A DNA stretch of 64,000 bases, from contig PDIP01000043.1 of assembly GCA_002811645.1 (NCBI GenBank), positions 174,071 through 238,070 on the forward strand, given 5' to 3'. The stretch comes from Corallochytrium limacisporum. Lineage: Eukaryota > Opisthokonta. This document shows positions 1-9,401 of the stretch, piece by piece. The notes under the pieces are model-generated. The model saw only the letters and a program-made list of their open reading frames with translations, was not told the DNA's origin and made no database searches. Position 1 is the stretch's first letter. Each line of letters opens with the position of its first letter. The translations under genes were made by a program, and so were the position numbers.

Positions 1-25
1 CCTCCCCTCCCCTCCCCTCCCCTCC
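1..25. repeat. CCCCT pentanucleotide microsatellite
   Basis: Five perfect copies of a CCCCT unit open the window, so the array may continue to the left. The other strand is AGGGG repeats, which can form a G-quadruplex. It is followed by further C/G-rich sequence to about base 100. Similar C- or G-rich tracts recur in spacers across the window. Confidence 0.8.
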
Positions 26-662
26 ACCCCGGCCCGCGGCCCCCGGGGAAGGGGGAGGGGGAGCCTGCTCCCGTCACTTCCCTCCCCCTCCCACCAACGC
101 TCGAGCCTCCTGTCTCGCCTTTTGTCGTCACACCCCCTCTCCGTGTCAGCTCTTCATAGCAAAATAAAGGCCCCGTACCCGTTCCGAAATTACCCTGCAA
201 AATTATACGCAGCGCCCGGCGCTCTCACCCCTCCCTCCCCCTTGTTCGAGCTCCTGTCTCTCATTTTCGGCCGACTCACAGTTTTTTTTTTCCCTTTCGT
301 CTCCCCCTCCCGGCGCTTGAGCCGGGAGGGGGCAGTAGGGAGCTACCTCTCGAGATCCTTTTCGTCAGCAGTGGGAGACACCAAAAGTTCACAAGAGCAT
401 CGTGATCCATTATGGACATGCACCATACCCACACTTAGTTTGGTGAGAATTGCTGTGGCGGCGTACTGTTTGGCTGCGGTCATGATCGTTTCGGAGAAAG
501 CACTCTGAGGGAGCGGAGACTGTGATGTGGATTGCTATGGATGTGTGTATTTTGGAATGAATGATACGGAATTATGTCGAGTTGATAATGTCTGTTTGAA
601 GGAAATACAGGAAATCCTGCTTTCATTGCTTCGTTGCCATGTCGCAACACATGCTGCCAAGT
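26..662. other. C/T-rich spacer, no supported gene
   Basis: Low-complexity C- and T-rich sequence lies downstream of the syntaxin-6 stop codon. The longest open frame (122-508, +) begins with TTG and has no recognisable motif. I see no tRNA or other RNA gene here. Confidence 0.5.
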
Positions 663-1430
663 TCAGAGATTGGAGTATACTGTAATAAGCACGATAAGTA
701 CGACAATGAGGACAATGATAGTGCACGTCTGTTTCTTGTCGTCCTGATTCATGAGGAGCTTGTCTACCCGCTTGGCCAGGGTCTTCAGTCGGCTATCAGC
801 TACCTCTATGTCGTCACCGAGATCATCCATAAGCACAGCTTGATGATCCAGTTCAGTGCCCATTTCCGCCCCCATGACCTTCATCCTTCCCAAGGACTGT
901 CCGATGTGAGTGAGCTGTTGATCCTGCTCACGATACATCATCTGTTGCTCTGTGAATTGATCGTTCATGTACCGATCATTGTCTCGTTCAAGTTCTTCCT
1001 CGAGGCGTTTATACTTTCCATTGGCACGGCTTCCTCCTCCGCCATTAGACTGGTTCAATGTGCCCATCAGAGCACTGCGGCCGGTCTGTTCATGTTTGTT
1101 CTTGGCTTTGGTTGAGGTCAACGCCGCGCTGATACGACTAATTTCGCGGCGTGTGTCCTGCACAAACGCCTTCCGTTCCGCTACTTCATGTGGGCTCACA
1201 TTGAATTTCAGGGGGTTCTTCTCGACCGCAGCAATGGTCTCCTCTAGATCATCTACATCCCACTCTATGCTGCGCAGATTGTTCTTCAAGTCATTTGTGG
1301 TCCATTCAAATTCTTCGTATGTCCCGGCCGTCGGTGCATTAAATAGATGCTGCCACCGCTGGTATTGTTGCCTTGATTGCTGTAAGGCATCTTCAACATT
1401 CTTTTTCACCACAAAGAATGGGTCCTCCAT
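663..1430 (-). CDS. STX6: Syntaxin-6/Tlg1-type t-SNARE
   Basis: A tail-anchored Qc-SNARE that acts in fusion at the trans-Golgi network and endosomes. At 255 residues it matches the family's usual length. The N-terminus (MEDPFFVVK, then a segment with RSIEWDVDDL) is the conserved syntaxin-6 N-terminal three-helix region. The SNARE motif is at about 160-222, with the zero-layer glutamine in LDHQA, and a hydrophobic tail anchor at about 236-253 ends the protein. The start is an ATG at 1430 and agrees with the family start. A G-rich linker (about 125-140) separates the Habc-like region from the SNARE helix. It diverges from the coiled-coil gene at 2174. The assignment is secure at family level; the choice between the STX6 and STX10 names has no meaning in this lineage. 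Confidence 0.93.
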   Translation of the reverse strand: MEDPFFVVKKNVEDALQQSRQQYQRWQHLFNAPTAGTYEEFEWTTNDLKNNLRSIEWDVDDLEETIAAVEKNPLKFNVSPHEVAERKAFVQDTRREISRISAALTSTKAKNKHEQTGRSALMGTLNQSNGGGGSRANGKYKRLEEELERDNDRYMNDQFTEQQMMYREQDQQLTHIGQSLGRMKVMGAEMGTELDHQAVLMDDLGDDIEVADSRLKTLAKRVDKLLMNQDDKKQTCTIIVLIVVLIVLITVYSNL

Positions 1431-2173
1431 GGTGGATTTTCTAAATTGTCCACGTAGGTTACAATAAGTCTAGTTACTATTTCAGAATTGTACACGTAAC
1501 ATTTGTGGGGTCGCCAAACCTAGTTCAGTTATTCTGTTTTATTCCCTTTCACAGATTCATACTTCTAACGTTAACCATAAATTTATAGCATAAACCTTCA
1601 AATATTGAATAGCAGCAACCCAAGGGATCTCCTGTCCGCTTCTGCTTCTTACTAAGCCATTGTTATGATTTTACACCCGGCGTCGTCAATCCCATTGCCC
1701 GAAGTACCGGACGGTAGGGTTATATGGACAACACAAAATCAAAAAGCCCTAGTGAAACTATGGACACTGGGCCCGGTTGATGTACGGAGGAGAAAATGGG
1801 AAGTGGGGATGCGAGAGAAGGTGTACCTAAAGGAAAAAAGCTGGTGGAAATCGGGTAGTAGTGGGGAAGTGTACCCTCTGCGGAAGAAACAGACCCAGAG
1901 TCCCTCCCTAACCCACCCCTCTCGGAACCGGTTGCTGTGACAAATGGACTCCTGGGACACCCTTTGGGCACCCCCAGCCAAAAGGGAAGGGGTAGGGCCA
2001 CGGGTCGCCTTTCTGGAGACCCGCCAGCAAGCGACGGGAGGTGCCTTTGTATTGAGGGTATGAAATGGGGAAGGGTATCACCACTGTTCCTGCCGTATTC
2101 TAGTAGTTTAATGTTTATCTGGACCGTAGTTAAGCAGTGGACTATACAGCCCATGCTCATTTAGGACTTGACC
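1431..2173. other. Divergent promoter between STX6 and a coiled-coil gene
   Basis: 743 bases between two divergent start codons. It holds short ATG-opened frames (for example 1665-1940, +) with no recognisable protein features. A CCAAT-like or TATA-like box is not obvious. I see nothing else definable. Confidence 0.5.
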
Positions 2174-3337
2174 ATGGTGTACCTCGATCCGGACCTGCTG
2201 AGACCGGGACGATCTGTTCTGGATCCTGCCAATATTCTGGCAGATTACTATGAAAATAAGCCAGTGCCAGAGTCAACGCCATTGATTTTGTACGTCGATG
2301 ATGAGGTGGTTTGCCGTAGCAATGGGGTGGACTGTGCTTCGCAGACGGAGAAGATAGACGTTGGGTGCACACGAGAGGAGCTGAATCTCGTGGCAGCCCT
2401 CTTGTTCGGGAGTGAAGAACCAAGAGTGGCAGCAAGACAAGGCACTACGGTATCAGACGAAGCTATTACAAGGCATATATTTCTCCCACAAGGTTGGTTC
2501 TGCCAGAAGACAGCACCTGGACGGTATCGTATGCACTGGAGCGACGGCAATGGTAGCATTCGCGAGTTTGACAGCGCGGACGCAATGAGGATCGTTGCTG
2601 CCAGTAAGGAAGCAGTGGATCTGATCGATAGCAAGGACCCTTTTGTAACAGTACGCAGGCGTACACAGGAAGCAAAGCTACGGAGCAACAATATTGAAGG
2701 GTCGAAATCAACACCTCTGAAGGCAAAAGGAGGTGAGGTCATGAGCCAATATGAGTTGCCTTGGACACATGAGGATCTTAGGGCCTTGAGGCAGATCTGG
2801 GCCAAGGATCACGAGGCCTGTAAGCACCTGTACATTGAGCGGAATGCCTGGAGGCGCAAAGAGGAGCTTTTGATGAACGAGATTCAACGTCTCGGAAAGA
2901 AACTCGAAATGAAACTTGGCGGTCACAGAAGGGGCGACTGTATAGAGAGTGTACATAAGGAATTGAACGCCAAGTACCGGCTCCTCTTGGGGCGTTCGCG
3001 TAGCGAAATGAGTCACATGACCAAGTTGTTGATGGAAATCGACGAAGACCGTAGAAACTTGGCTCGTGACAACGCAGGTATGCAACATCGCATGACGGTA
3101 CTAGAGACGACAACAAGGCGGGAACGTGTGCGATTCCTCGAGCGCATGGAGAGAATGGAAGATATCATGAGAAGGACGCTGGAACGGCAGAGAAAGGAAG
3201 AAAATGACAGTACCTTGGCGTGGAAGCAACGCTTACAAGTAGCCCAACAGAAGATCGTCAACCTGGAGTCACATTTACAGAGACTGCGTGGTTACCTTAG
3301 CCAGAAAGAGGAAACCAGCCTTGAATGTATCCCATAA
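2174..3337 (+). CDS. Unrecognised coiled-coil protein
   Basis: I do not recognise this 387-residue protein. The ATG at 2174 sits in a strong ACCATGG context, and the open frame begins only two codons earlier. The N-terminal third is mixed, with a compact aromatic segment (about 110-155, containing FLPQGWF and YRMHWSDG) that could be a small beta domain. A basic linker follows (about 165-195). From about 205 to the end the protein is charged and helical, rich in E, R, K and L, as expected for a long coiled coil. It has no membrane segment. Codon use looks ordinary for the window. It converges on PEN-2 with a 159-base gap. A scaffold or basal-body role is possible, but nothing in the sequence shows it. 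Confidence 0.7.
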   Translation: MVYLDPDLLRPGRSVLDPANILADYYENKPVPESTPLILYVDDEVVCRSNGVDCASQTEKIDVGCTREELNLVAALLFGSEEPRVAARQGTTVSDEAITRHIFLPQGWFCQKTAPGRYRMHWSDGNGSIREFDSADAMRIVAASKEAVDLIDSKDPFVTVRRRTQEAKLRSNNIEGSKSTPLKAKGGEVMSQYELPWTHEDLRALRQIWAKDHEACKHLYIERNAWRRKEELLMNEIQRLGKKLEMKLGGHRRGDCIESVHKELNAKYRLLLGRSRSEMSHMTKLLMEIDEDRRNLARDNAGMQHRMTVLETTTRRERVRFLERMERMEDIMRRTLERQRKEENDSTLAWKQRLQVAQQKIVNLESHLQRLRGYLSQKEETSLECIP

Positions 3338-3496
3338 CGAAGAGGTACTAACAGAAGTATGATATGTAACGCCGGGTTCATAAGACTACGCTTTAAAACT
3401 TTTTGCGGAAGATTAAAAGAAATCAAAACAACCAGGTAACGCTCTGAGCTGACCAAAACCGATCCCGCGGTTTTCTGTTGTTGTCAGTTTTAATAA

Positions 3497-3796
3497 TTAG
3501 TTAATGTTTCCTTGAGGGATGTTCATGGAGATGTCCTCTCCTGTAACTCCCCAACTGGCCCAATTCTTTTGATAGATGACAATCCATGTGATGAAACCAG
3601 CAAGATACACAAGCGCTCCGGCCAAAGAGAACGTGACGTAGAACTTAAACTTAGCCTGATTCGGCGAGGGTTTAAAGAAGGCTTCCCTGTAGAACCAGTA
3701 CACGTTCACCAGCCACACCCAGGGCAGGAAAAAGAAACCGCAGATCCAATACACCCGGGCCCATTTGAGCTTTACTTCTTCTTTCATGCGCGGCAT
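3497..3796 (-). CDS. PSENEN: PEN-2 gamma-secretase subunit
   Basis: A 99-residue membrane protein that matches PEN-2, the small subunit needed for presenilin endoproteolysis and gamma-secretase activity. The family core is visible: YWICGFFFLPWVWLVN, then VYWFYREAF, then a second hydrophobic stretch (about 57-78), then WGVTGEDISMNIPQG at the C-terminus. The length is close to human PEN-2 (101). The frame is open for 82 codons further upstream, but that part is unlike PEN-2, so I take the ATG at 3796. The conserved C-terminal DYLSF motif of animals is changed here to a form like EDISM. Gamma-secretase is missing from yeast and most Dikarya but occurs in earlier fungal lineages, protists, plants and animals. 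Presenilin, nicastrin and APH-1 are not in the window. Confidence 0.9.
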   Translation of the reverse strand: MPRMKEEVKLKWARVYWICGFFFLPWVWLVNVYWFYREAFFKPSPNQAKFKFYVTFSLAGALVYLAGFITWIVIYQKNWASWGVTGEDISMNIPQGNIN

Positions 3797-5529
3797 GGTG
3801 TATAGTGTTTCGTGCCGTCCTAATGATGCCCCACTAATGTCCTTACGCCGTACAGTTCCGAGACGGTGGTGAATAGCCTGGAGCACCTTGTATACCTCCA
3901 CGAATATGAGACACCCCTTCCAGATCTTTCCAGTTGTTCCAGTTTCATCCACAAAGCACATGGAAGCAGCCCACATACACATGTCACGTTCACGCAGGGG
4001 CACCGTCGAATCCGAATGCGTTCCCGAGAACACTGTCCTCATTCACAAAGGACCCGCGAGCAGGCACACAAAAAAACCCGTTCTGCTCCGGTCTTTTTTT
4101 TGCTTTCCACTCTCTCTTACCCGTTTCCTCCGGCATTACTCTACGAGCACTGCCCGTGCCCAAAAAAGGGCACCGTCCCCCGCAACAGGAAGAGAAGAAC
4201 ACAGAAAAGCATAAAAAAAAGAGTGAGAGAGAGCGAGAGAGAGAGAGAAAAGAAAAGAAATGAAACGAAGGGACCATGGACGGTTCGTTCACAAAGGAGG
4301 GAAAAAAAAAAGAAGAAAAAAAGCAGGCAGATTAGAACAGAAAGTTGAGACGCAGAAGACCCGAGTTGGGGTGTAGAAGCACACCAAGGAAACCAACCAA
4401 AGAGAAAAACCTTTGGTTTAGAAGGAAAGAACGCAGTGCTCTACGTTCAGGACAGACGAAGAAAGACAAAGGAAAACGAAAAAAAGGAAAACGGAAAGCG
4501 ACGAAGGCCAGCGCGACCCCACAGAGAACGTAGCGAAAGAGAGAGTGTGTGTGTAAGTGAGAGAGAGCAAAGGAACGCAGAACCCATCCCGCGCTTGCGT
4601 ATCTGATGTTCGTCAAGGGGGGCCCCCACTAACTACTTAACTTCCACCAGTCGGGGAGACCCACCACCCCATCCCATTCTTTGCCGGCCGCCCATTCCTT
4701 ATTTTCCCTTTTAACTCTTCTTTTTTTTTTGCTGTTTCCCTTGGTTTTTTTTTTGCTCTTTGTTCACCCCCCCCTCCGGGCCGGGGAGAGAGGAGGGAAG
4801 AGTACAGTCCCGGGGTTCTTCACTCTTCCAGCTTACGCCCCGCGTAGTGACATTACCGGAAAAACTCCATTTTCGTATGGGCCCAGTGTGAAATCATTCC
4901 GCTGGACTCCCCCCCCCGGGGGGAGCTCGGCCCGGGTTCCCTTTTTCTGTTTTTTTTTCCTTTCTTTTTCCTTCCGGGACAAACAACAACGGGGCTCCCG
5001 CTTTGGGTTTCCTAACCCCATTCTTTTAATACTGAGCCGTGTTTCTCTCAGCGTGTGGGAATTGGGGGTGGGAGGTTTGGTTGGTGGGTGGGTGTGAGAG
5101 AGGGTAGCTCATTTCGTGCCGGTGGACGTAACCACCCAGCCTCGGAGGCAGACACGGACCATTGACGTCTTTTGCCCTTTGGCTTGGAAAAAAAAAGGGG
5201 GGGCGCACTGACTGTCGTACGTACTGTACCTGCTGCATCCCCCCCCCTCCCCACCCTGACAACCACGGGAGGAAAAGAATAACGAAGAGAGGGGGGAGAC
5301 AGAGAAAAGAGAGCGAGTGTAGTGTCTCTGAAGAGAGAGACAGAGGGGGAGCCCGGTGTCCGAACCGGAGAAGCGGTGCATATAGTTCGCAAGCCCGGCG
5401 TGTGCCCAATTTGCGATCCCGTATATCAAAATTTCCAGTGCGGGAGACAGGTTTCGGGGAACAGTTTGGCTTATTGTGGAGAGTATACGTCTATGTATGT
5501 ATGTACTTGACAATGAGTGCATGAGTCAT
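3797..5529. other. Low-complexity spacer (purine and pyrimidine tracts)
   Basis: 1.7 kb between two genes on the minus strand. From about 4180 to 4575 the plus strand is almost pure purine, with GA and GT dinucleotide runs near 4223-4250 and 4540-4568. From about 4690 to 5000 it is T/C-rich. Runs of C occur at 4767-4774, 4909-4917 (followed at once by six G) and 5239-5247. The frames here are all low-complexity translations, and I find no gene. The part near 3797-4100 should hold the PEN-2 promoter, and the part near 5529 the EFR3 3' end. Confidence 0.6.
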
Positions 5530-8472
5530 TTATGCGGGACGATGATAGGCATAGAGGCCTGGGTAATGCAACTGGAACAGACAGTCCTCAGACAGAGTGT
5601 CGAGAACCTTTGCTCGTTCCTGGCCCTGGGTGAGGACGCGTTTCTTGCCATCGGCAAAGACGGGTACCTGCTCCATGTGGCAAGAGATGGTAGATCGACG
5701 TAGCATCATGCGCTTGCGGCTACTATTCAAGGATCTGCGCTCCGAGGCGATGGCTGAGTTCGTATCTGCACCGCCTTCTTCCACACCAGCAACTTCGCTT
5801 TGCTCGGGTTCGTCGCCAGCTATGACGTCCGTAAGCTCCCGAGTGAAGTTGTCACGAACAAAGTGCTGCTTCAAGAAGTCAGATAGGGCACTCTCAGCGT
5901 TTTGCGCCTGTTTCTCCATGCGACTGTCAAAGTCCTGGCCACTGGGTTCGTTGACAAGTCCCATACTAGCAGGTGCCTTTCTGCTGAAGTCATGTTGTTG
6001 GGGCTCCCTCTCGCGTAGAAGTACCTCTCGGAAGTCCTTGATAGAGGTCGTTGTGGTGACGTGTTCGGCCATCTTGCGTCCAAAATCACTCGCCCTGCGG
6101 GTGAAGTTGAACGATCTTGGTGTATGGTGCAGCGTCGATGAGCGTGACCTACCGCGGGCCGCAATGTCACTGCGTCGATTAGCCATAATATCCTGGACAG
6201 AATAGCTGGCATTCTTTAGCACAGTGTCCGCTTCGAGCAGAGACATCAACTCGTCAGGTAGCAGGTACATGTTTGGTGATGCTGATGTGTACTCTGGCAC
6301 AGTCTCATAGTGACCATGGGCAATCGCGTGTACCTGCACAGGATCTCTAGTTACGTGAATGATTGTGTCCTTGTAGTTACTGCACGCCTCCCGGAGCTTC
6401 TCATTCACGGGGTAAATCTCACCCTCATCAAGGCCGGCGACGGCAGAACTGATTCGCACGTCCTCCCTCAATGATGCGCTTTCTATAATTTCCGCAGGCT
6501 TCGCAACTTCACGGCGTTTCTGAAGAATGCTGTCAATTTTAGCCTGCAGACTTTGGTTCTTAGTGCGCCTACCCAGGAAGTCAAAGTAGTGCAGAGAAAG
6601 CAGTTCAAGCACAAAGATGGCAGTCTGCGGTGCGGCGGGTGGCACTTGGATACCCTCTGCGTTCTCCTCAGATTGCTCCTCTGCCACATCCTTGCCAAGA
6701 ATATGATAACTGTACGCCTGCATTGCGAGCATGACTTGTGCAGTCTGCAGAGCATCGATGTATCCAAAGTACGATGTCAGCTCATTCAGTGTCTGGTAGG
6801 CATTGAAAACGTCTTGAGCGGGATCAACAGGACGCATAAGGGATTCGACAATGGTCTGGCGGAGATATCTGCAGTTTTTGCGGAAGAAGCTCTCATCACT
6901 AATAGGAATGTCCAGGGAGAGGTGTCGCTCTTTGGGTCCCTCGAGAGTGATGGACATCTTCTTGCCCTCTTCATCAAGGTCTGTTTCCTCCAGAATGGTC
7001 GATGAAGCATGATGCAAATTACAGGCGGCCTCGCCAACTAATTTACGCAAGGTCAAGTGGGCGAGCTGGCGCACTTCGCAATTATTCTCTTTCATGCCAC
7101 GGGTAATCTCGGTGAGCACAGGCGGAATCAGGAGCTTGTGTAGACTGTTGCACGTATAGGACATGCACATTTCATAGATTACACGCAGGACCACCTTGCG
7201 GCGTTCAATGGCTTGTTCGCCACTCTCAGAATTGTCGGCGGACATGCGATCTGCTACAACTTCGAGAGTCTCAGTTTGGTTAAACTCCGGGATGCGAGTA
7301 GCCAGCAACCCAATGGACGTTATAAGTTTTCTCCGGAACTCCTCTTCTTCCTTTACGCGCTCTCCGGTACTCTTGTGGCCAATTTCCAAACTTTCGAACA
7401 ACAAGTATGCATGCGTGCTAATAATCTCAACAACAGAGGGACCAATGGGGCCCTTGGACAACTCAAGAACATCTACCAAGGTTTGCACAACATTAATCTT
7501 CGTTGCGGGGGGCAATTCCTTTGAGTTCTGATTTAGGTAGGACACCAGCTGACCCAGCGCAGCCTTGTGGTAAGTTTGCTGCATGTGCGCAAATATCAGA
7601 GCCAAGGCTTCATAGGCAAAGCCACCTTTGTCCCAATCATGGAATTCGCTGAAGAAAAGCAGCGTCGGCTTCAAGAAGCTACTCATGTTGCCCCAATTGG
7701 TCCTCGCAGCAATGTCGGTAAGAACGACCTGAGCCTGGCGCCGCAGAGAGTCTTCACCAGCCATATCCCCGCTCGCCGCGTGTAGTCTCTGCATTTCCAC
7801 TCCCTGTGTCTGTTCTGTGGGTCGACTGTTGTCTGCCACAACACCCGGCTCACTACCTTGTTCCTTGAGGTTAAACAGAATAGCAGGAAGAACTTTGTCA
7901 GCACTGTCCCACATGTTCAGATAGTTGTCTTCGAAGGTCTTGTTGATTGCTGCACGCAATGCCTTCAGACCTGCCATGCGGACACGGACCGTGTCGCTTG
8001 TGTTGCCTTCCGATGTGTACCAGCACATTTGGCTAAATTTTGACATGAAGAAATCGTAGTGAGTCTGGTATTCGCTGACTTCTTCCTTGATTCGGGCAAA
8101 GTTGACAAACGAGTCAGCGGCAACAACCTGGTAGTCAACATCAGTGGACTCTAAGAGAGTTTCGATCATGCGCAGTACGCTTCCTCCGAAGAGCCCCAGG
8201 TGCTCATGACATGCCTGAACCAATTCGTCCATTGCATTCATGGCAATCAAGACATATTCCTTTTTGCCCTTCTGCAGATATTTGTAGTGCTTCTTCTCAA
8301 AGCACTTGCCGATAGCAGGCAAATGTTGGCTGGTGAGAAGCGCATAGTAAATCAACTTCTGCATTCCACTATTATTGAGCCCATCCTCGGCCTTTTTAGG
8401 GAAACACCCATTCACCAAGCGAATGTAACGCTTGATGGGCGAGGGTGGTGCCCCACATGAACAGAGACCCAT
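5530..8472 (-). CDS. EFR3: EFR3, plasma-membrane anchor of PI4-kinase
   Basis: 980 residues. EFR3 holds the TTC7/YPP1-PI4KIII-alpha complex on the plasma membrane and so controls PI4P supply. The N-terminus (MGLCSCG, with KRYIRLVNGCFP a few residues on) matches the family: Gly2 and the nearby cysteines are expected lipidation or palmitoylation sites. The next 500 residues are helical repeats of the ARM/HEAT type, with family-like stretches such as EYVLIAMNAMDELVQACH and DSFVNFARI. The C-terminal third is Ser/Arg-rich and probably disordered. I chose the ATG at 8472 because it gives the conserved Cys-rich start in a CCATGG context; the frame upstream offers only a GTG. A short open frame ends just upstream (see 8497-8760). 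Confidence 0.92.
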   Translation of the reverse strand: MGLCSCGAPPSPIKRYIRLVNGCFPKKAEDGLNNSGMQKLIYYALLTSQHLPAIGKCFEKKHYKYLQKGKKEYVLIAMNAMDELVQACHEHLGLFGGSVLRMIETLLESTDVDYQVVAADSFVNFARIKEEVSEYQTHYDFFMSKFSQMCWYTSEGNTSDTVRVRMAGLKALRAAINKTFEDNYLNMWDSADKVLPAILFNLKEQGSEPGVVADNSRPTEQTQGVEMQRLHAASGDMAGEDSLRRQAQVVLTDIAARTNWGNMSSFLKPTLLFFSEFHDWDKGGFAYEALALIFAHMQQTYHKAALGQLVSYLNQNSKELPPATKINVVQTLVDVLELSKGPIGPSVVEIISTHAYLLFESLEIGHKSTGERVKEEEEFRRKLITSIGLLATRIPEFNQTETLEVVADRMSADNSESGEQAIERRKVVLRVIYEMCMSYTCNSLHKLLIPPVLTEITRGMKENNCEVRQLAHLTLRKLVGEAACNLHHASSTILEETDLDEEGKKMSITLEGPKERHLSLDIPISDESFFRKNCRYLRQTIVESLMRPVDPAQDVFNAYQTLNELTSYFGYIDALQTAQVMLAMQAYSYHILGKDVAEEQSEENAEGIQVPPAAPQTAIFVLELLSLHYFDFLGRRTKNQSLQAKIDSILQKRREVAKPAEIIESASLREDVRISSAVAGLDEGEIYPVNEKLREACSNYKDTIIHVTRDPVQVHAIAHGHYETVPEYTSASPNMYLLPDELMSLLEADTVLKNASYSVQDIMANRRSDIAARGRSRSSTLHHTPRSFNFTRRASDFGRKMAEHVTTTTSIKDFREVLLREREPQQHDFSRKAPASMGLVNEPSGQDFDSRMEKQAQNAESALSDFLKQHFVRDNFTRELTDVIAGDEPEQSEVAGVEEGGADTNSAIASERRSLNSSRKRMMLRRSTISCHMEQVPVFADGKKRVLTQGQERAKVLDTLSEDCLFQLHYPGLYAYHRPA

Positions 8473-8496
8473 GGCGGATCTCACTCTGTATCCTGA

Positions 8497-8760
8497 TTAT
8501 GCGATGCACAGAGCCATCTCCTTGGCATATTCAAAAGTCAGAAAGATCATCAACACGTGTTTCTCATAGATGAAGATCATCAACCCTGAAGGACCTTGGC
8601 AAATATTGTCAGGAATGTCCATGAAGTGACTCCCGTCCGAGGCCGTGTCCCTACGCTCCAAAGCAGTGGCTTGTCCTAGTGTTTTCGTTAGCGACTCAAG
8701 GTACTCTGAACCTGGGCGGAGCAAAATGGGGAACACTTCCCGACCGGGGATCTTACCCAC
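8497..8760 (-). other. Unassigned short ORF upstream of EFR3
   Basis: An 87-codon frame on the same strand as EFR3 ends 24 bases before the EFR3 ATG. Its translation looks protein-like: balanced composition, no low complexity, with stretches such as REVFPILLRPGSEYLESL and GLMIFIYEKHVLMIFLTF. It has no good ATG at its open end: a stop lies five codons before its first GTG, and the first in-frame ATG comes about half-way along. Possible readings are the last exon of a small gene with an upstream intron (an AG preceded by TTAACTGA lies near 8785), a decayed gene, or chance. I do not recognise a family. Confidence 0.3.
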
Positions 8761-9401
8761 CGCTTGGGAATCTTAATTAACTGTAAATATGTTTGTTATG
8801 GTTTCAGTTAATTTTTAGAAACGGCACTTGACGGTACCAAAAAAGCCCCCACGCCATTTCCGGTGTTTTGATTGGTGGAAAACACTTTTTGGCTTTTGCA
8901 CCCAGTTAGCAAAGCGAGCAAAGGCGGGGAGCTGTTGGAATCCGCAGTGAAACTATGGTGGCGAGCCCTCAAAAAGGAAAATATTACCATCTCTTTGAGT
9001 CCCTTTTACTTCGCGACGGAACAAAAAAGCCGGAACAGACTTGTTGCTTCGATGGGAGGTCGCATGTGAATGCGATTTTGGTACACGCTTTCTTTTGAAG
9101 GTGGGAGAAACAGAAGCCCCCCCCCCACCCCCAGGGGGAGAAAAGAATCCCTCTCTGTGGGCGCGCTGCGAGACGGAGCCGATTGCCAAAGAAACGTTGG
9201 AAACATTCGGGAAAGCACAACACGCCAGCCAAAGAGACATGGTGCGGCAATTTGGGAATCGTAACTGAGGCTACGGTGGCATAGAATGATTTATGATCTG
9301 GTGTTTAAAATGTCATGGTTAGAAAATTGTTGTGAACTAAGTTCTTCTGTAACAACCCTGTTAATGTCACTGGGACTGTGAATACTTGGTACACTGTCAC
9401 T
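8761..9401. other. Spacer before PDCL3 with a C/G tract
   Basis: Contains ten C, an A, five C, an A and five G at 9117-9138, about 264 bases before the PDCL3 ATG. Overlapping frames here are low-complexity and lack family signatures. It probably holds the PDCL3 promoter. Confidence 0.5.

Noticed and set aside
1-25. Left-edge CCCCT repeat as a telomere
   Set aside because: Only five units, unlike the common TTAGGG type, and ordinary genes follow at once; a microsatellite explains it.
122-508. 128-codon plus-strand frame near the left edge
   Set aside because: It opens with TTG, is C/T-rich and low in complexity, and shows no domain or motif.
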